A stretch of DNA of 64,000 nt from Kribbella jejuensis (GCF_006715085.1 NZ_VFMM01000002.1:1240001-1304000), one strand, 5' to 3'; shown: positions 42,887 through 51,412, numbered from the stretch's first letter. Made by a program: numbers and translations. The notes: generated by a model from the sequence alone, not told the origin.

Positions 42887-44743
42887 GTGTTTCGTGCCAG
42901 GGCAGTTGCCGTGGGTTCTGTCGTGTTGCTGTGCCTGAGTGCGGTGCAGGCGCGTGCTGCGGATCCGGTCGAGGTCGGGGTGCTGGTTCCTGGGCATGCG
43001 GGGGCGGATGTCGGGTTGTCCGGTGCGCGGGTGGTGGTGTCGGACCCGGCCACGCACGCGGTGTACGAGACCAGCAACAACGGGACGAGTTGGACGGCGT
43101 CAGGCGGTACCAGCAGCGGTAAGGCGTTGCAGGTGGAGGGGGCGGCGCTGCTGACGTTCGACGGGAGTACTGCCAAGGTCGGTGGGCTCACATTCCCGGC
43201 TACGGACGACGTGGTGCTCGGCAAGGGCGGGCTGCTCGTTGCCCACCGTGCGCCGAGTTCTACAACGGCCGAGGTGTACGACGTTGCCACCAAGACCAAG
43301 CTCGCCGACGTCGCGCCGCCGTTCGCGCTGTCGGGCAAGACGCTGTGGAAGGTCACCGAGCCGGGGCATCTTGACGGCAAGGACCTCAGCACCGGTGTCG
43401 TGAAGACCGTCCTCGTCGCCGGTGCATGCAGCGTCGGTGCAGGAGCTGTCAACGGGCGCTGGGCGGTGCTGAGCGGCTGTAACCAGGTCGTCGACGTGAA
43501 CGGTCCGCAGCCGCCGCGGAACCTGACTGTGTCCGCGGACGCCCAGCTGGGCAATGGGTTCGTCGTACAGGCGTCCGGCTCGAACCTCGTGGTCACCGAC
43601 CTGAACGACCCTGCGCTCGGCCGGCACACGTACGGGCCGGTGCGTGACACCAGCTTCCGGGCAGATGGCTCTGGGCTTGCCAAGCTCGTCTACGCCGACC
43701 CCGCGAACGCGGTACGAGTCGCCACGCTCAGCTGGCTCACCCCGGATCCGCAGCCTCACCCGGACACAGTGGCGCCCGTACTGACCACCGCGTCTGCTGG
43801 CGAACGCGTACGCGACAACACCGGTCTGTCGTTCGAGTGGACGTACGTCGACCCGCAGGACCCGAACTCACCGGCCAGCGGTGTGAAGAGCTACGACCTG
43901 CGCTACCAGCAGCGGGTCAACCGCAGCTCGCCGTACGGTTCCTGGATTCAACCGGACGCGTGGCAGGGCCTCACGACGACCGGTGCGAGTCTCACGGCTC
44001 CCATCGGTACCGACACGTGCTGGCAGGTTCGCGCCCGCGACTACGCCGGCAACCTGAGCGCCTGGAGTACGTCGTACTGCAGTGAGGTCGACGGTACGGC
44101 GCCGTCGCTGGTCACGTGGCGCATCGGCGACCGTGTCCAGCTGAGCGGGACCGCGACGGTGCGGTGGGCGTACAAGGACGACACCGAGGTCGCGTCGTAC
44201 GACGTGGTCTACAAGACGGCCGCACCGGGTGTCGCGTTCGGGAAATGGATCTACCCGGCCGCTTGGCAGAACACGCGGATCACGTCGATCACCTGGTCGC
44301 CGAGGCTCGGCTGGGACGAGTGCTTCATGGTCCGGGCCCGCGACTACCTCGGCAACCTGTCCGCGTGGACGGCGCCGATCTGCTCGGTAGCTCCCGAGGA
44401 CGACCGCGCTCTGACGTCCGCCGGCACGGTCACCCGCAGCACGAGCTCACTGGCCTTCCAGGGCACCACCACGATCCTCAAGGCCAACGGTGCCTACCTG
44501 ACCAAGGCCACTGAGGCAGGACTGCGCATCGCGCTCGTGGCCATCAAGGGTCCCGGCCAGGGACGCGTGGACATCTACCACGCGAACATCAAGATCGGCA
44601 CAGTCTCGCTGGCAGCGACGACCACCAGCCGTGTCGTCACCTACCTCCCCACCACGGTGTTCCGCACCGGAGCGGTCAAGATCGTCTCCACCTCGACAGC
44701 CCCGGCAACCATCGACGGCATCGCCTTTCTCCGCGCGCCCTGA
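42887..44743 (+). CDS. large secreted protein with fibronectin III-like repeats
   Basis: 618-aa exported protein. The signal peptide reads RARAVAVGSVVLLCLSAVQA, cleaving before AADPVEVG. An N-terminal beta-rich half of unknown type is followed by two similar repeats of about 100 residues with the fibronectin-like tags SYDLRYQQR ... CWQVRARDYAGNLSAWS and SYDVVYKTA ... CFMVRARDYLGNLSAWT. A final beta domain ends the protein. The GTG at 42887 follows GGGGGG by 5 nt; a GTG at 42872 is possible. Function unknown, probably extracellular adhesion or binding. Confidence 0.78.
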   Translation: MFRARAVAVGSVVLLCLSAVQARAADPVEVGVLVPGHAGADVGLSGARVVVSDPATHAVYETSNNGTSWTASGGTSSGKALQVEGAALLTFDGSTAKVGGLTFPATDDVVLGKGGLLVAHRAPSSTTAEVYDVATKTKLADVAPPFALSGKTLWKVTEPGHLDGKDLSTGVVKTVLVAGACSVGAGAVNGRWAVLSGCNQVVDVNGPQPPRNLTVSADAQLGNGFVVQASGSNLVVTDLNDPALGRHTYGPVRDTSFRADGSGLAKLVYADPANAVRVATLSWLTPDPQPHPDTVAPVLTTASAGERVRDNTGLSFEWTYVDPQDPNSPASGVKSYDLRYQQRVNRSSPYGSWIQPDAWQGLTTTGASLTAPIGTDTCWQVRARDYAGNLSAWSTSYCSEVDGTAPSLVTWRIGDRVQLSGTATVRWAYKDDTEVASYDVVYKTAAPGVAFGKWIYPAAWQNTRITSITWSPRLGWDECFMVRARDYLGNLSAWTAPICSVAPEDDRALTSAGTVTRSTSSLAFQGTTTILKANGAYLTKATEAGLRIALVAIKGPGQGRVDIYHANIKIGTVSLAATTTSRVVTYLPTTVFRTGAVKIVSTSTAPATIDGIAFLRAP

Positions 44744-44857
44744 GCCCGGCAGAGAATTTCGGTACCTGTCGGTCCCGATCGCGGTTTGGTTACGGCGGAC
44801 GGGGGGAAGACAGACGGAGTACTGAAAAGACTCGGGGACTGGACTGGGAGGGAACCC

Positions 44858-44965
44858 TTGTCACTGCAGTATCCGTCGGCCGGAAACGGCGACGACCAGC
44901 AGTTCGTGATGCCCGCGGGTGGGCCGTGCTTTCCGACCGAGGAGCGGCCGCGGCGAGCCGGATAG
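44858..44965 (+). CDS. candidate 35-aa leader ORF upstream of flavohaemoglobin
   Basis: A TTG-initiated ORF of 35 codons starts 6 nt after a strong GGGAGG and stops at TAG 44963-44965, 9 nt before the flavohaemoglobin ATG. The peptide begins SLQYPSAGNGDD and contains one Cys in AGGPCFPTEERP. The flavohaemoglobin ATG has no convincing ribosome-binding site of its own, so this ORF may act as a translational leader. No similarity recognised. The rest of the 231-bp gap shows no other gene. Confidence 0.4.
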   Translation: MSLQYPSAGNGDDQQFVMPAGGPCFPTEERPRRAG

Positions 44966-44974
44966 CGAACCGCG

Positions 44975-46174
44975 ATGGACGCCTATGCCCTACAACGCAG
45001 CTGGGATCGGGTGACGAAGCACGGGGAACAGGTACCGCTGTACTTCTACTCCCACATCTTCGTGTCCCATCCCGAAGTGCGGGCGATGTTCCCGCTCTCG
45101 ATGTCGAACCAGCGTGACAAGTTCGTCAGCGCACTCGGCCGGATCGTCAGCCACGCCGACCAGATCGACAAGGACGCGGCCTTCGTCCAGCACCTCGGCC
45201 GTGATCACCGCAAGTACGCCGTCGTCGCCGAGCACTACAACGCCGTCGGCGCCTCGCTCTGCGCGACCCTGAAGCACTTCCTCGGGCCCGAGTGGGACGA
45301 GCAGCTCGCCGCCGAATGGACCGCGGCGTACCAGGTGATCGCACGGATGATGGTCGAGGCCGCGGAGAACTCCCAGGAGTCCACCCCGGACTGGTGGGAC
45401 GCCGACGTGCTCTCGGTCGAGCGGCGGACGATGGACCTGACGCTGCTGACGGTCAGGCCCCGGCGCGCGTTCCAGTTCCAGCCCGGCCAGTCGGTCTCCA
45501 TGGAGATCCCGCAACGGCCACGGCTGTGGCGGTACTTCAGCCCGGCCAACGCCCCGCGCGCGGATGGCTCGATCGATCTGCACGTCCAGCAGATCGACGG
45601 TGGCCAGGTGAGCCCGAGCGTGGTGCGGAAACTCCAGCCCGGCGACGAGGTCAAGCTCGGTGCTCCGGTCGGTGAACGGCTGACCCGTCGGCACAACGAT
45701 CCACGGGACCTGCTGATGGTCGCGGGCGGTACCGGCCTCGCCCCACTGCTCGCCGTACTCGAGCAGATCGACCACGAGTGGGCACGGTCGCACACGGCTC
45801 CACACGTGCACCTGCTGCACGGCGTACGGATGCCGTGGCATCTCTACGAGCGCCCCCGGTTGCGGGAGCTGGCGCAGACCAGGCCCTGGTTCGACTACAC
45901 CGAGGTCGTCTCGGCTGACGGGTCGTACCCCGGGACGCGCGGCAAGGTCGGAACGGTCGCGGCCAGACAGGACCTGTCCGGACGGACGGCGATGGTGTGC
46001 GGCGGGCCGCAGATGGTCGCGCACACCCTGGAGCGCCTAGCCGCCGCGGGCCTGCCCACCGAGCACATCAAGTACGAGAACTTCTACTACGCGGCCGCGG
46101 ACGACCACACGGCCAACCCAGCCTTTACGCGGCCACTTACTGCGCCGTTTACCAGGTCAGGAGACCTCAAGTGA
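44975..46174 (+). CDS. flavohaemoglobin-type NO dioxygenase
   Basis: 399-aa fusion of a globin and a ferredoxin-reductase module. The globin part has PLYFYSHIFV, the CD-corner Phe in AMFPLS and a proximal His at about 78 in GRDHRKYAV. The reductase has FAD motif RYFSPANAP, NAD motif AGGTGLAPLLAVL and CGGPQMV. Such enzymes oxidise NO to nitrate using O2 and NAD(P)H. The 3' end overlaps the DivIVA-like gene by 4 bp (GTGA), and an NO synthase follows, so the operon both makes and handles NO. Confidence 0.9.
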   Translation: MDAYALQRSWDRVTKHGEQVPLYFYSHIFVSHPEVRAMFPLSMSNQRDKFVSALGRIVSHADQIDKDAAFVQHLGRDHRKYAVVAEHYNAVGASLCATLKHFLGPEWDEQLAAEWTAAYQVIARMMVEAAENSQESTPDWWDADVLSVERRTMDLTLLTVRPRRAFQFQPGQSVSMEIPQRPRLWRYFSPANAPRADGSIDLHVQQIDGGQVSPSVVRKLQPGDEVKLGAPVGERLTRRHNDPRDLLMVAGGTGLAPLLAVLEQIDHEWARSHTAPHVHLLHGVRMPWHLYERPRLRELAQTRPWFDYTEVVSADGSYPGTRGKVGTVAARQDLSGRTAMVCGGPQMVAHTLERLAAAGLPTEHIKYENFYYAAADDHTANPAFTRPLTAPFTRSGDLK

Positions 46175-46809
46175 CCCATACCAGCCGCCGCCACGGCTCC
46201 CGGCAGCACCAGACACCCGACCAGATCCGCAGCGAGGTGTTCCGGCGCCGGATGCGCGGCCTCGATCCGAACAAGGTGTTCTCCTACCTCGATGTACTCG
46301 CCGACCAGGTGCAGGACACGGCCGAGGACCTCAGCACGAGCCGCGCCGAGAACGAGCGCCTCCAGGACGAGCTGCGGCGGACGCGATCCGAGCTGCAGCG
46401 GGTGCAGGCCGAACTGGACGAGTACGAGCAGGCCGGCGACCGGGTGAACGACCAGATCGTCCAGCTGTTCAGTGAGGCCCAGTTGGTGGCCGAGGAGATG
46501 GTCCAGGACGTCAGCCGGGACGCCCGGGAGCGGATCGGCCAGGCACGGGCGCACGAGCGCCGGATCGTCGAGGAGGCGATGGACACCGCGGGCCAGCAGG
46601 TCCGTTCGTACGCGCAGTCCGCGCAGCTGCGGATGCAGTCGATCGTGGACTCGTTCGGCACCGAGATCGAGCGGCTCGGGAACGAGGCCTCGCCCGGTGA
46701 CCCCGGCTCGGCCGCCCGGCACCAGAAGGACGCGTGGTTCGACGACATGAGCGACTGGCAGCTCCGGCTGCGGAACGAGCGGGGTCCGGAGTCTCCGGGC
46801 CTGGCGTGA
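46171..46809 (+). CDS. DivIVA-domain coiled-coil protein
   Basis: 212-aa protein. The segment RSEVFRRRMRGLDPNKVFSY is the DivIVA N-terminal membrane-curvature motif. It is followed by a long coiled coil (ERLQDELRRTRSELQRVQAE and onward) and a less ordered tail. DivIVA-type proteins mark poles and septa and recruit partners. It starts with GTG overlapping the flavohaemoglobin stop (GTGA) and ends 7 bp before the NO synthase, so it may act as a scaffold for the NO enzymes. That role is inference. Confidence 0.82.
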   Translation: MTHTSRRHGSRQHQTPDQIRSEVFRRRMRGLDPNKVFSYLDVLADQVQDTAEDLSTSRAENERLQDELRRTRSELQRVQAELDEYEQAGDRVNDQIVQLFSEAQLVAEEMVQDVSRDARERIGQARAHERRIVEEAMDTAGQQVRSYAQSAQLRMQSIVDSFGTEIERLGNEASPGDPGSAARHQKDAWFDDMSDWQLRLRNERGPESPGLA

Positions 46810-46816
46810 GTGGGTC

Positions 46817-48316
46817 ATGGTCTACAGCGAAGGGCGTTGCCCTGCCCATACGAACCTCACACCAGCTCCCAAGGCCCGGCGCGCGCCGGCCGTACCGTTC
46901 GCGGTCCTCGGACTGACCTTGCCCGGTGCCGCGGTCGGGCTGCTCGGCTTCGGCCGGGACGTGCCCGGCGGGGTCCCGGCCGCCGTACCGATCGCGCTCG
47001 GCCTGGTAATGCTCGTCGTGGCCGCTGGAATCTGCGCGCACCGTCTGGTCGCGGTGCGTGCCGGTGAACAGCTGTTCCACCTCAGCGGTCGCCGTGGTTC
47101 GCCACGGCCGAGTCGGCGTACGGCGGTACGGCGTCCGCCGCGGGTGGCGGCGCCCCGACGTCTGGTCGACCCACCGGTGCCTCCACGCGTGGACACGGGG
47201 ACGGTCCGGGCTGCGGCGAAGGAGTTCCTGGAGCTCTTCCACGGTGAGAACCCGGAGGCCGGGCCGCTCGGGCCACGGCTCGCCGCGGTGATGCGAGAGA
47301 TCGACGCGACCGGGACGTACTGGCACACCCCTGAGGAGCTCGCGTTCGGTGCGCGGGTCGCCTGGCGGAACAACAAGCGCTGCATCGGCAGGCTGTACTG
47401 GCGCAGTCTGCAGGTGCGCGATCTCCGTGGAGTGTCCGGCGCCGGGGAGGTGGCCGCGCATTGCTTCGAGCATCTGTCCGCGGCGTACAACGGCGGGAAG
47501 ATCCGGCCGATCATCACGGTGTTCGCGCCGGACACACCGTCGCGTCCCGGGCCGCGGATCTGGAACGAGCAGTTGATCCGGTACGCCGGGTACGAGCAGC
47601 CGGGCGGGCGTCCGCTCGGGGATCCGCGGTACTGCGGGTTCACCAGCAACCTGATCCAGCGGGGCTGGCGGCCGCCGGAGCAGCGTGGCGCGTTCGACGT
47701 ACTGCCCCTGGTCGTGGAGACCGTCGAGGACGGCCCGCAGCTGTTCCAGTTGCCGAGCCATGTGGTGCACGAGGTCGAGCTGCAACACCCGGAGCTGCCG
47801 TGGTTCGCGGACCTCGACCTGCGGTGGCACGCGGTACCGGTGATCAGCAACAACCGGCTGGTGATCGGCGGGGTCTCGTATCCGGCGGCACCGTTCAACG
47901 GGTGGTACATGGGCACCGAGATCGGCGCCCGCAACCTGGCCGACACCGACCGGTACGACCTGGTACCCGAGGTCGCGCAGCGGATGGGTCTCGACACCTC
48001 ACACGAGACCACCCTCTGGCGCGACCAGGCCCTGGTCGAGATCAACCGAGCGGTCCTGCACTCGTTCAACCTGAACGGCGTCACCGTCACCGACCACCAC
48101 ACCGAGTCCCGGAGATTCCTCCTCCACGTCGAAAAGGAAGAACGCGCCGGCCGAACCTGCCCCGCCGACTGGAGCTGGATCGTCCCACCCCTCTCCTCCT
48201 CCCAAACCCCCGTCTTCCACCGCTACTACAACACCGAAACCAAAACCCCCACCTTCACCACAGACCCCGAAGCCACCACCAGAGCCCTCCAAGCCCACCC
48301 CCCAGCCTTCCCCTAA
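46817..48316 (+). CDS. nos: nitric oxide synthase oxygenase with N-terminal membrane anchor
   Basis: 499-aa protein. The C-terminal part (from about residue 125) is a bacterial NOS oxygenase domain: haem-ligand Cys189 in AWRNNKRCIGRLYWRSL, SAAYNGGKIRP, PRYCGFTSNL, and substrate-binding Glu368 in NGWYMGTEIGARN. It oxidises arginine to citrulline and NO with haem and a pterin. The first 80 residues add two hydrophobic helices (about 26-46 and 54-75) and an Arg/Pro linker; typical bacterial NOS has about 360 residues and no such anchor. No reductase domain. Codon use after about 48000 shifts to a CCC-rich pattern. Confidence 0.9.
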   Translation: MVYSEGRCPAHTNLTPAPKARRAPAVPFAVLGLTLPGAAVGLLGFGRDVPGGVPAAVPIALGLVMLVVAAGICAHRLVAVRAGEQLFHLSGRRGSPRPSRRTAVRRPPRVAAPRRLVDPPVPPRVDTGTVRAAAKEFLELFHGENPEAGPLGPRLAAVMREIDATGTYWHTPEELAFGARVAWRNNKRCIGRLYWRSLQVRDLRGVSGAGEVAAHCFEHLSAAYNGGKIRPIITVFAPDTPSRPGPRIWNEQLIRYAGYEQPGGRPLGDPRYCGFTSNLIQRGWRPPEQRGAFDVLPLVVETVEDGPQLFQLPSHVVHEVELQHPELPWFADLDLRWHAVPVISNNRLVIGGVSYPAAPFNGWYMGTEIGARNLADTDRYDLVPEVAQRMGLDTSHETTLWRDQALVEINRAVLHSFNLNGVTVTDHHTESRRFLLHVEKEERAGRTCPADWSWIVPPLSSSQTPVFHRYYNTETKTPTFTTDPEATTRALQAHPPAFP

Positions 48317-48866
48317 CCACCCCATCCTCCGTCTGCCGGCCACGGGTGCACTGGCCTCCGGCTGCCCAGCCACTCCGACGGTCGGGACGTTTGCTGGGGC
48401 CGGGGCCGGGGCCGGGGGCGTGTGGGCGTGGGGGTGGAGTTGCCGCCGGCAGCTGGCCCTGACCCCAAGCGGCGGAGCTGGCTGCCAGACGCGACCCAGG
48501 AGGTGAGCGCAGCGAAGGTGGCTGCGGGGTGCCGGGCGTGGGCTCAGCGGGTGAGTTGACCGGCGGACCTGAGCCAGGAACCGAGCGCAGCGAAGGTGGC
48601 TGCGGGGTGCCGGGCGTGAGTTCAGCGGGTGAGCTGGCCGGCGAACCTGAGCCAGGAACCGAGCGCAGCGAAGGTGGCTGCGGGGTGCCGGGCGTGAGTT
48701 CAGCGGGTGAGTTGACCGGCGAACGTGAGCCGGGAGCCGAGCGGAGCGAAGGCGTGGGGGGTGCGGGTGGCGGAGCCCCCGCCCGCGCCGAGCGAAGCGA
48801 CGGCGCAGGAAAGAGGAGGGCGAGGCCGGCCTGCGCTGTTCGCAGGCAAGCCTCGCCACTCGCCCG
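48317..48866. other. non-coding GC-rich intergenic region with tandem repeats
   Basis: This 550-bp stretch between the NO synthase and tRNA-Gly has no supported gene. It opens with a C-rich tail, then contains the 78-bp tandem repeats (48475-48765), then scattered GAGCGAAGCGA-type words. Long frames through it on both strands are low complexity and arise from the repeat, so I do not call them genes. Confidence 0.7.
48475..48765. repeat. 78-bp tandem repeat array
   Basis: Copies start at 48505, 48583 and 48661 (each beginning GAGCGCAGCGAAGGTGGCTG), exactly 78 bp apart. A degenerate fourth starts at 48739, and a diverged half-copy precedes at about 48475. Copies differ at few positions. 78 is a multiple of three, so it leaves frames open on both strands. 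Confidence 0.9.
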
Positions 48867-48937
48867 AGCGGGTGACGAGAATCGAACTCGCGTAGCTAGT
48901 TTGGAAGACTAGGGCTCTACCATTGAGCTACACCCGC
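48867..48937 (-). tRNA. tRNA-Gly (anticodon TCC)
   Basis: A 71-nt cloverleaf: acceptor GCGGGTG/CACCCGC with discriminator T, D arm TAGCTCAATGGTAGAGC, anticodon stem CTAGT/ACTAG with loop CTTCCAA (TCC), and T arm GCGAG-TTCGATT-CTCGT. CCA is not encoded. Confidence 0.95.
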
Positions 48938-49047
48938 GGGTTGCTCGGACATGATTCCACATCAGGGGTGGTGGACTCAAAACGGTATTGGTGGGGCCCC
49001 GGTGGCGCGAGCACTGGTTCGGGTCGACTAGACTCGTGCGGTCACTG

Positions 49048-49120
49048 CGGGGCGTAGCGTAGTGGCTAGCGCGCCTGCTTTGGGAGCAGGAGACCGCAGG
49101 TTCGAGTCCTGTCGCCCCGA
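49048..49120 (+). tRNA. tRNA-Pro (anticodon TGG)
   Basis: Acceptor CGGGGCG/CGCCCCG with discriminator A; anticodon stem CCTGC/GCAGG with loop TTTGGGA (TGG); T arm GCAGG-TTCGAGT-CCTGT. CCA is not encoded. It lies directly upstream of tig. Confidence 0.95.
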
Positions 49121-49197
49121 CAAACCCGTGCAGTACCGGCTGTGGCGTCGGCTGTCCGGCGTCGCACCATGTCACCGAATCAAGGAGAACCGCCACC

Positions 49198-50604
49198 GTG
49201 AAGAGCACCGTCGAGTCCTTGAGCCCGACCAAGGTCAAGCTCATCGTCGAGGTGCCGTTCGAGGAGCTCAAGCCGAGCCTCGACGCGGCGTACAAGAGCA
49301 TCGGCCAGCAGATCGTGGTGCCGGGCTTCCGCAAGGGCAAGATCCCGCCGCAGGTGATCGACCAGCGCGTCGGTCGCGGCCCGGTGCTCGAGGAGGCGAT
49401 CAACGACGCGCTCCCGAAGCTGTACTCGCAGGCGGTCAGTGACAACCAGGTGAAGGCCATCGGCCGCCCCGAGGTCGACGTGACCGAGTTCAACGACAAG
49501 GAGAGCCTGCAGTTCTCCGCCGAGGTCGAGGTCCGTCCGGAGATCACGCTGCCGGACCTGGAGGGCCTGGAGGCCTCGGTCGAGGACATCGCGATCTCCG
49601 ACGACGAGGTCGACGAGCAGATCGAGTCGCTGCGCCAGCGGTTCGGCTCGCTGAACCCGGTCGAGCGCCCCACCGCGGACAAGGACTTCATCACGATCGA
49701 CCTGTCCGCCAGCAAGGACGGCGAGAAGGTCGAGGAGGCGCAGGCCACCGGCCTGTCGTACCAGGTCGGCTCCGGCCAGCTGCTGGACGGCTTGGACGAG
49801 GCTGTCATCGGCCTGAGCGCCGGCGAGAAGAAGACCTTCGTCACCCAGCTCGTCGGCGGCTCGCTCAAGGGCGAGGACGTCGACGTCGAGGTGACGGTGA
49901 CCGCGGTCAAGGAGCAGGAGCTCCCGGCCTTCGACGACGAGTTCGCGCAGACGGCGTCGGAGTTCGACACCGCCGAGGAGCTGAAGGCCGACGTCCGGAC
50001 CCGGCTGGAGCGCGGCAAGCGGCTCGAGCAGGCCGGCGAGGCCCGCGACGCCGTGCTGGAGAAGATCCTGACCCTGGTCGACGTGCCGGTCCCGGAGGGC
50101 CTGCTGACCGACGAGCTGGCCGCCCGCAAGGAGAACCTGGAGCAGCAGCTCGGGTACTCCGGGATGACCATGGAGCAGTTCCTCGAGGGTGAGGAGCAGA
50201 CCCAGGAAGAGTTCGACGAGGACCTGAAGAAGCGCTCCGAGGACGCGATCAAGGCGCAGTTCGTGCTGGACCTGGTGGCCGAGCAGCAGGAGCTGAGCGT
50301 CAACGACCAGGAGCTGACCGAGCACATCGTCCGGCACGCGCAGCGTTCCGGCGTCAGCCCGGACCAGTTCGCCCAGCACGCGGTCGAGAACAACCTGGTC
50401 CCGAGCCTGGTGTCCGAGGTCGTCCGCGGCAAGGCGCTGGCGTACCTGGTGGAGAACGCCAAGGTCACCGACGCCTCCGGCAACACGGTCGAGCTGAAGA
50501 CCCTGCAGCCGGACGGCACGTACGCCGACCCGGAGGCCGCCGAGGCCGGGACCACCGACGCCGCCGGCCAGAGCGCCGACGAGCCGGAGCCCGCGAAGGC
50601 CTGA
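49198..50604 (+). CDS. tig: trigger factor, ribosome-associated chaperone
   Basis: 468-aa trigger factor. The N-terminal ribosome-binding domain carries the signature GFRKGKIPP. The middle PPIase domain (KDFITIDLSASKDGEKVEEA onward) and the long helical C-terminal chaperone domain follow, ending in an acidic Ala/Glu-rich tail (AEAGTTDAAGQSADEPEP). It binds nascent chains at the ribosome exit. GTG start with AAGGAG 9 nt upstream. The order tig-clpP1-clpP2-clpX matches other actinobacteria. Confidence 0.97.
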   Translation: MKSTVESLSPTKVKLIVEVPFEELKPSLDAAYKSIGQQIVVPGFRKGKIPPQVIDQRVGRGPVLEEAINDALPKLYSQAVSDNQVKAIGRPEVDVTEFNDKESLQFSAEVEVRPEITLPDLEGLEASVEDIAISDDEVDEQIESLRQRFGSLNPVERPTADKDFITIDLSASKDGEKVEEAQATGLSYQVGSGQLLDGLDEAVIGLSAGEKKTFVTQLVGGSLKGEDVDVEVTVTAVKEQELPAFDDEFAQTASEFDTAEELKADVRTRLERGKRLEQAGEARDAVLEKILTLVDVPVPEGLLTDELAARKENLEQQLGYSGMTMEQFLEGEEQTQEEFDEDLKKRSEDAIKAQFVLDLVAEQQELSVNDQELTEHIVRHAQRSGVSPDQFAQHAVENNLVPSLVSEVVRGKALAYLVENAKVTDASGNTVELKTLQPDGTYADPEAAEAGTTDAAGQSADEPEPAKA

Positions 50605-50616
50605 GCAAGCCCACCG

Positions 50617-50656
50617 GAACGGCCCGGGAACCCCACACGGGGTTCCCGGGCCGTTC
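50617..50656 (+). terminator. strong hairpin terminator after tig
   Basis: An 18-bp perfect stem (GAACGGCCCGGGAACCCC and its complement) with ACAC loop, followed by TGCATCTTCC. It separates tig from the clpP1 unit. Confidence 0.88.
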
Positions 50657-50759
50657 TGCATCTTCCCGGTTTCGCGCACAGCAGACGAACGGTGCGCCGT
50701 GAGCGAACACCTCCGGCCCCGCCTTAGGTCTGTCGCCACGGACCAGTAATGTCGGGTTC

Positions 50760-51383
50760 GTGAACGAGACATTTGCAGCCAGCCCCACCGCCGCGGGCGG
50801 CAACGGATCCGGCGGACAAGACGACGACATCTACCGCGAGCTGCGGAAAAACCGGATCATCTTCCTGGGGTCCGAGGTTCGCGACGACAACTCGAACGCG
50901 ATCATCGCGCAGATGCTCTTGCTGAACGCCCAGGACCCGAGCGCGGACATCTGGCTGTACATCAACTCCCCGGGCGGCTCGGTCGACTCGGGGATGGCGA
51001 TCTACGACACCATGCAGTGGATCTCCAACGACGTCGCCACCGTCGGGATGGGCCTGGCCGCCTCGATGGGCCAGTTCCTGCTCTGCGCCGGCGCGAAGGG
51101 CAAGCGCTACTCGCTGCCGCACGCGCGGATCATGATGCACCAGCCGTCCGGCGGTATGGGCGGTACGGCCTCCGACATCAAGATCCAGGCCGAGCAGTCG
51201 CTGCACCTCAAGGCGCTGCTGTTCCGGCTGATCTCCGAGCACACCGGTCAGCCGCTCGAGCAGGTCGAGAACGACGCCGACCGGGACCGCTGGTTCACCG
51301 CCGACCAGGCGAAGGAGTACGGCTTCATCGACCACGTGGTCACCAGCGCCGCCCAGCTGAGCCAGGGCAGCCCGAACTCCTGA
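50760..51383 (+). CDS. clpP1: ATP-dependent Clp protease proteolytic subunit ClpP1
   Basis: 207-aa serine peptidase subunit. Catalytic Ser102 is in GLAASMGQFLL, His127 in RIMMHQPSGG, and an Asp lies in the ENDADRDRWF region. INSPGGSVDSG forms the substrate-binding strand. The N-terminal 22 residues are Gly/Ser-rich propeptide-like. GTG start. In actinobacteria ClpP1 and ClpP2 form mixed tetradecamers that work with ClpX or ClpC. It is followed 29 bp later by clpP2. Confidence 0.96.
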   Translation: MNETFAASPTAAGGNGSGGQDDDIYRELRKNRIIFLGSEVRDDNSNAIIAQMLLLNAQDPSADIWLYINSPGGSVDSGMAIYDTMQWISNDVATVGMGLAASMGQFLLCAGAKGKRYSLPHARIMMHQPSGGMGGTASDIKIQAEQSLHLKALLFRLISEHTGQPLEQVENDADRDRWFTADQAKEYGFIDHVVTSAAQLSQGSPNS

Positions 51384-51412
51384 TCTCCCACTCCGTCAGT
51401 TAAGGACGCACC

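Noticed and set aside
48529..48912. Plus-strand frame of 127 codons with 26-residue repeats, and its minus-strand counterpart
   Set aside because: They are translations of the 78-bp tandem repeat, are low complexity, and run into the tRNA-Gly gene; no ribosome site.
48867..49120. tRNA genes as an attachment site of an integrated element
   Set aside because: No integrase, no direct repeat of a tRNA 3' end and no mobility genes were found in the window.
50660..50759. ClgR-type operator before clpP1
   Set aside because: TTCGC and GCGAAC half-sites exist at 50671 and 50703 but are too far apart for the usual palindrome.
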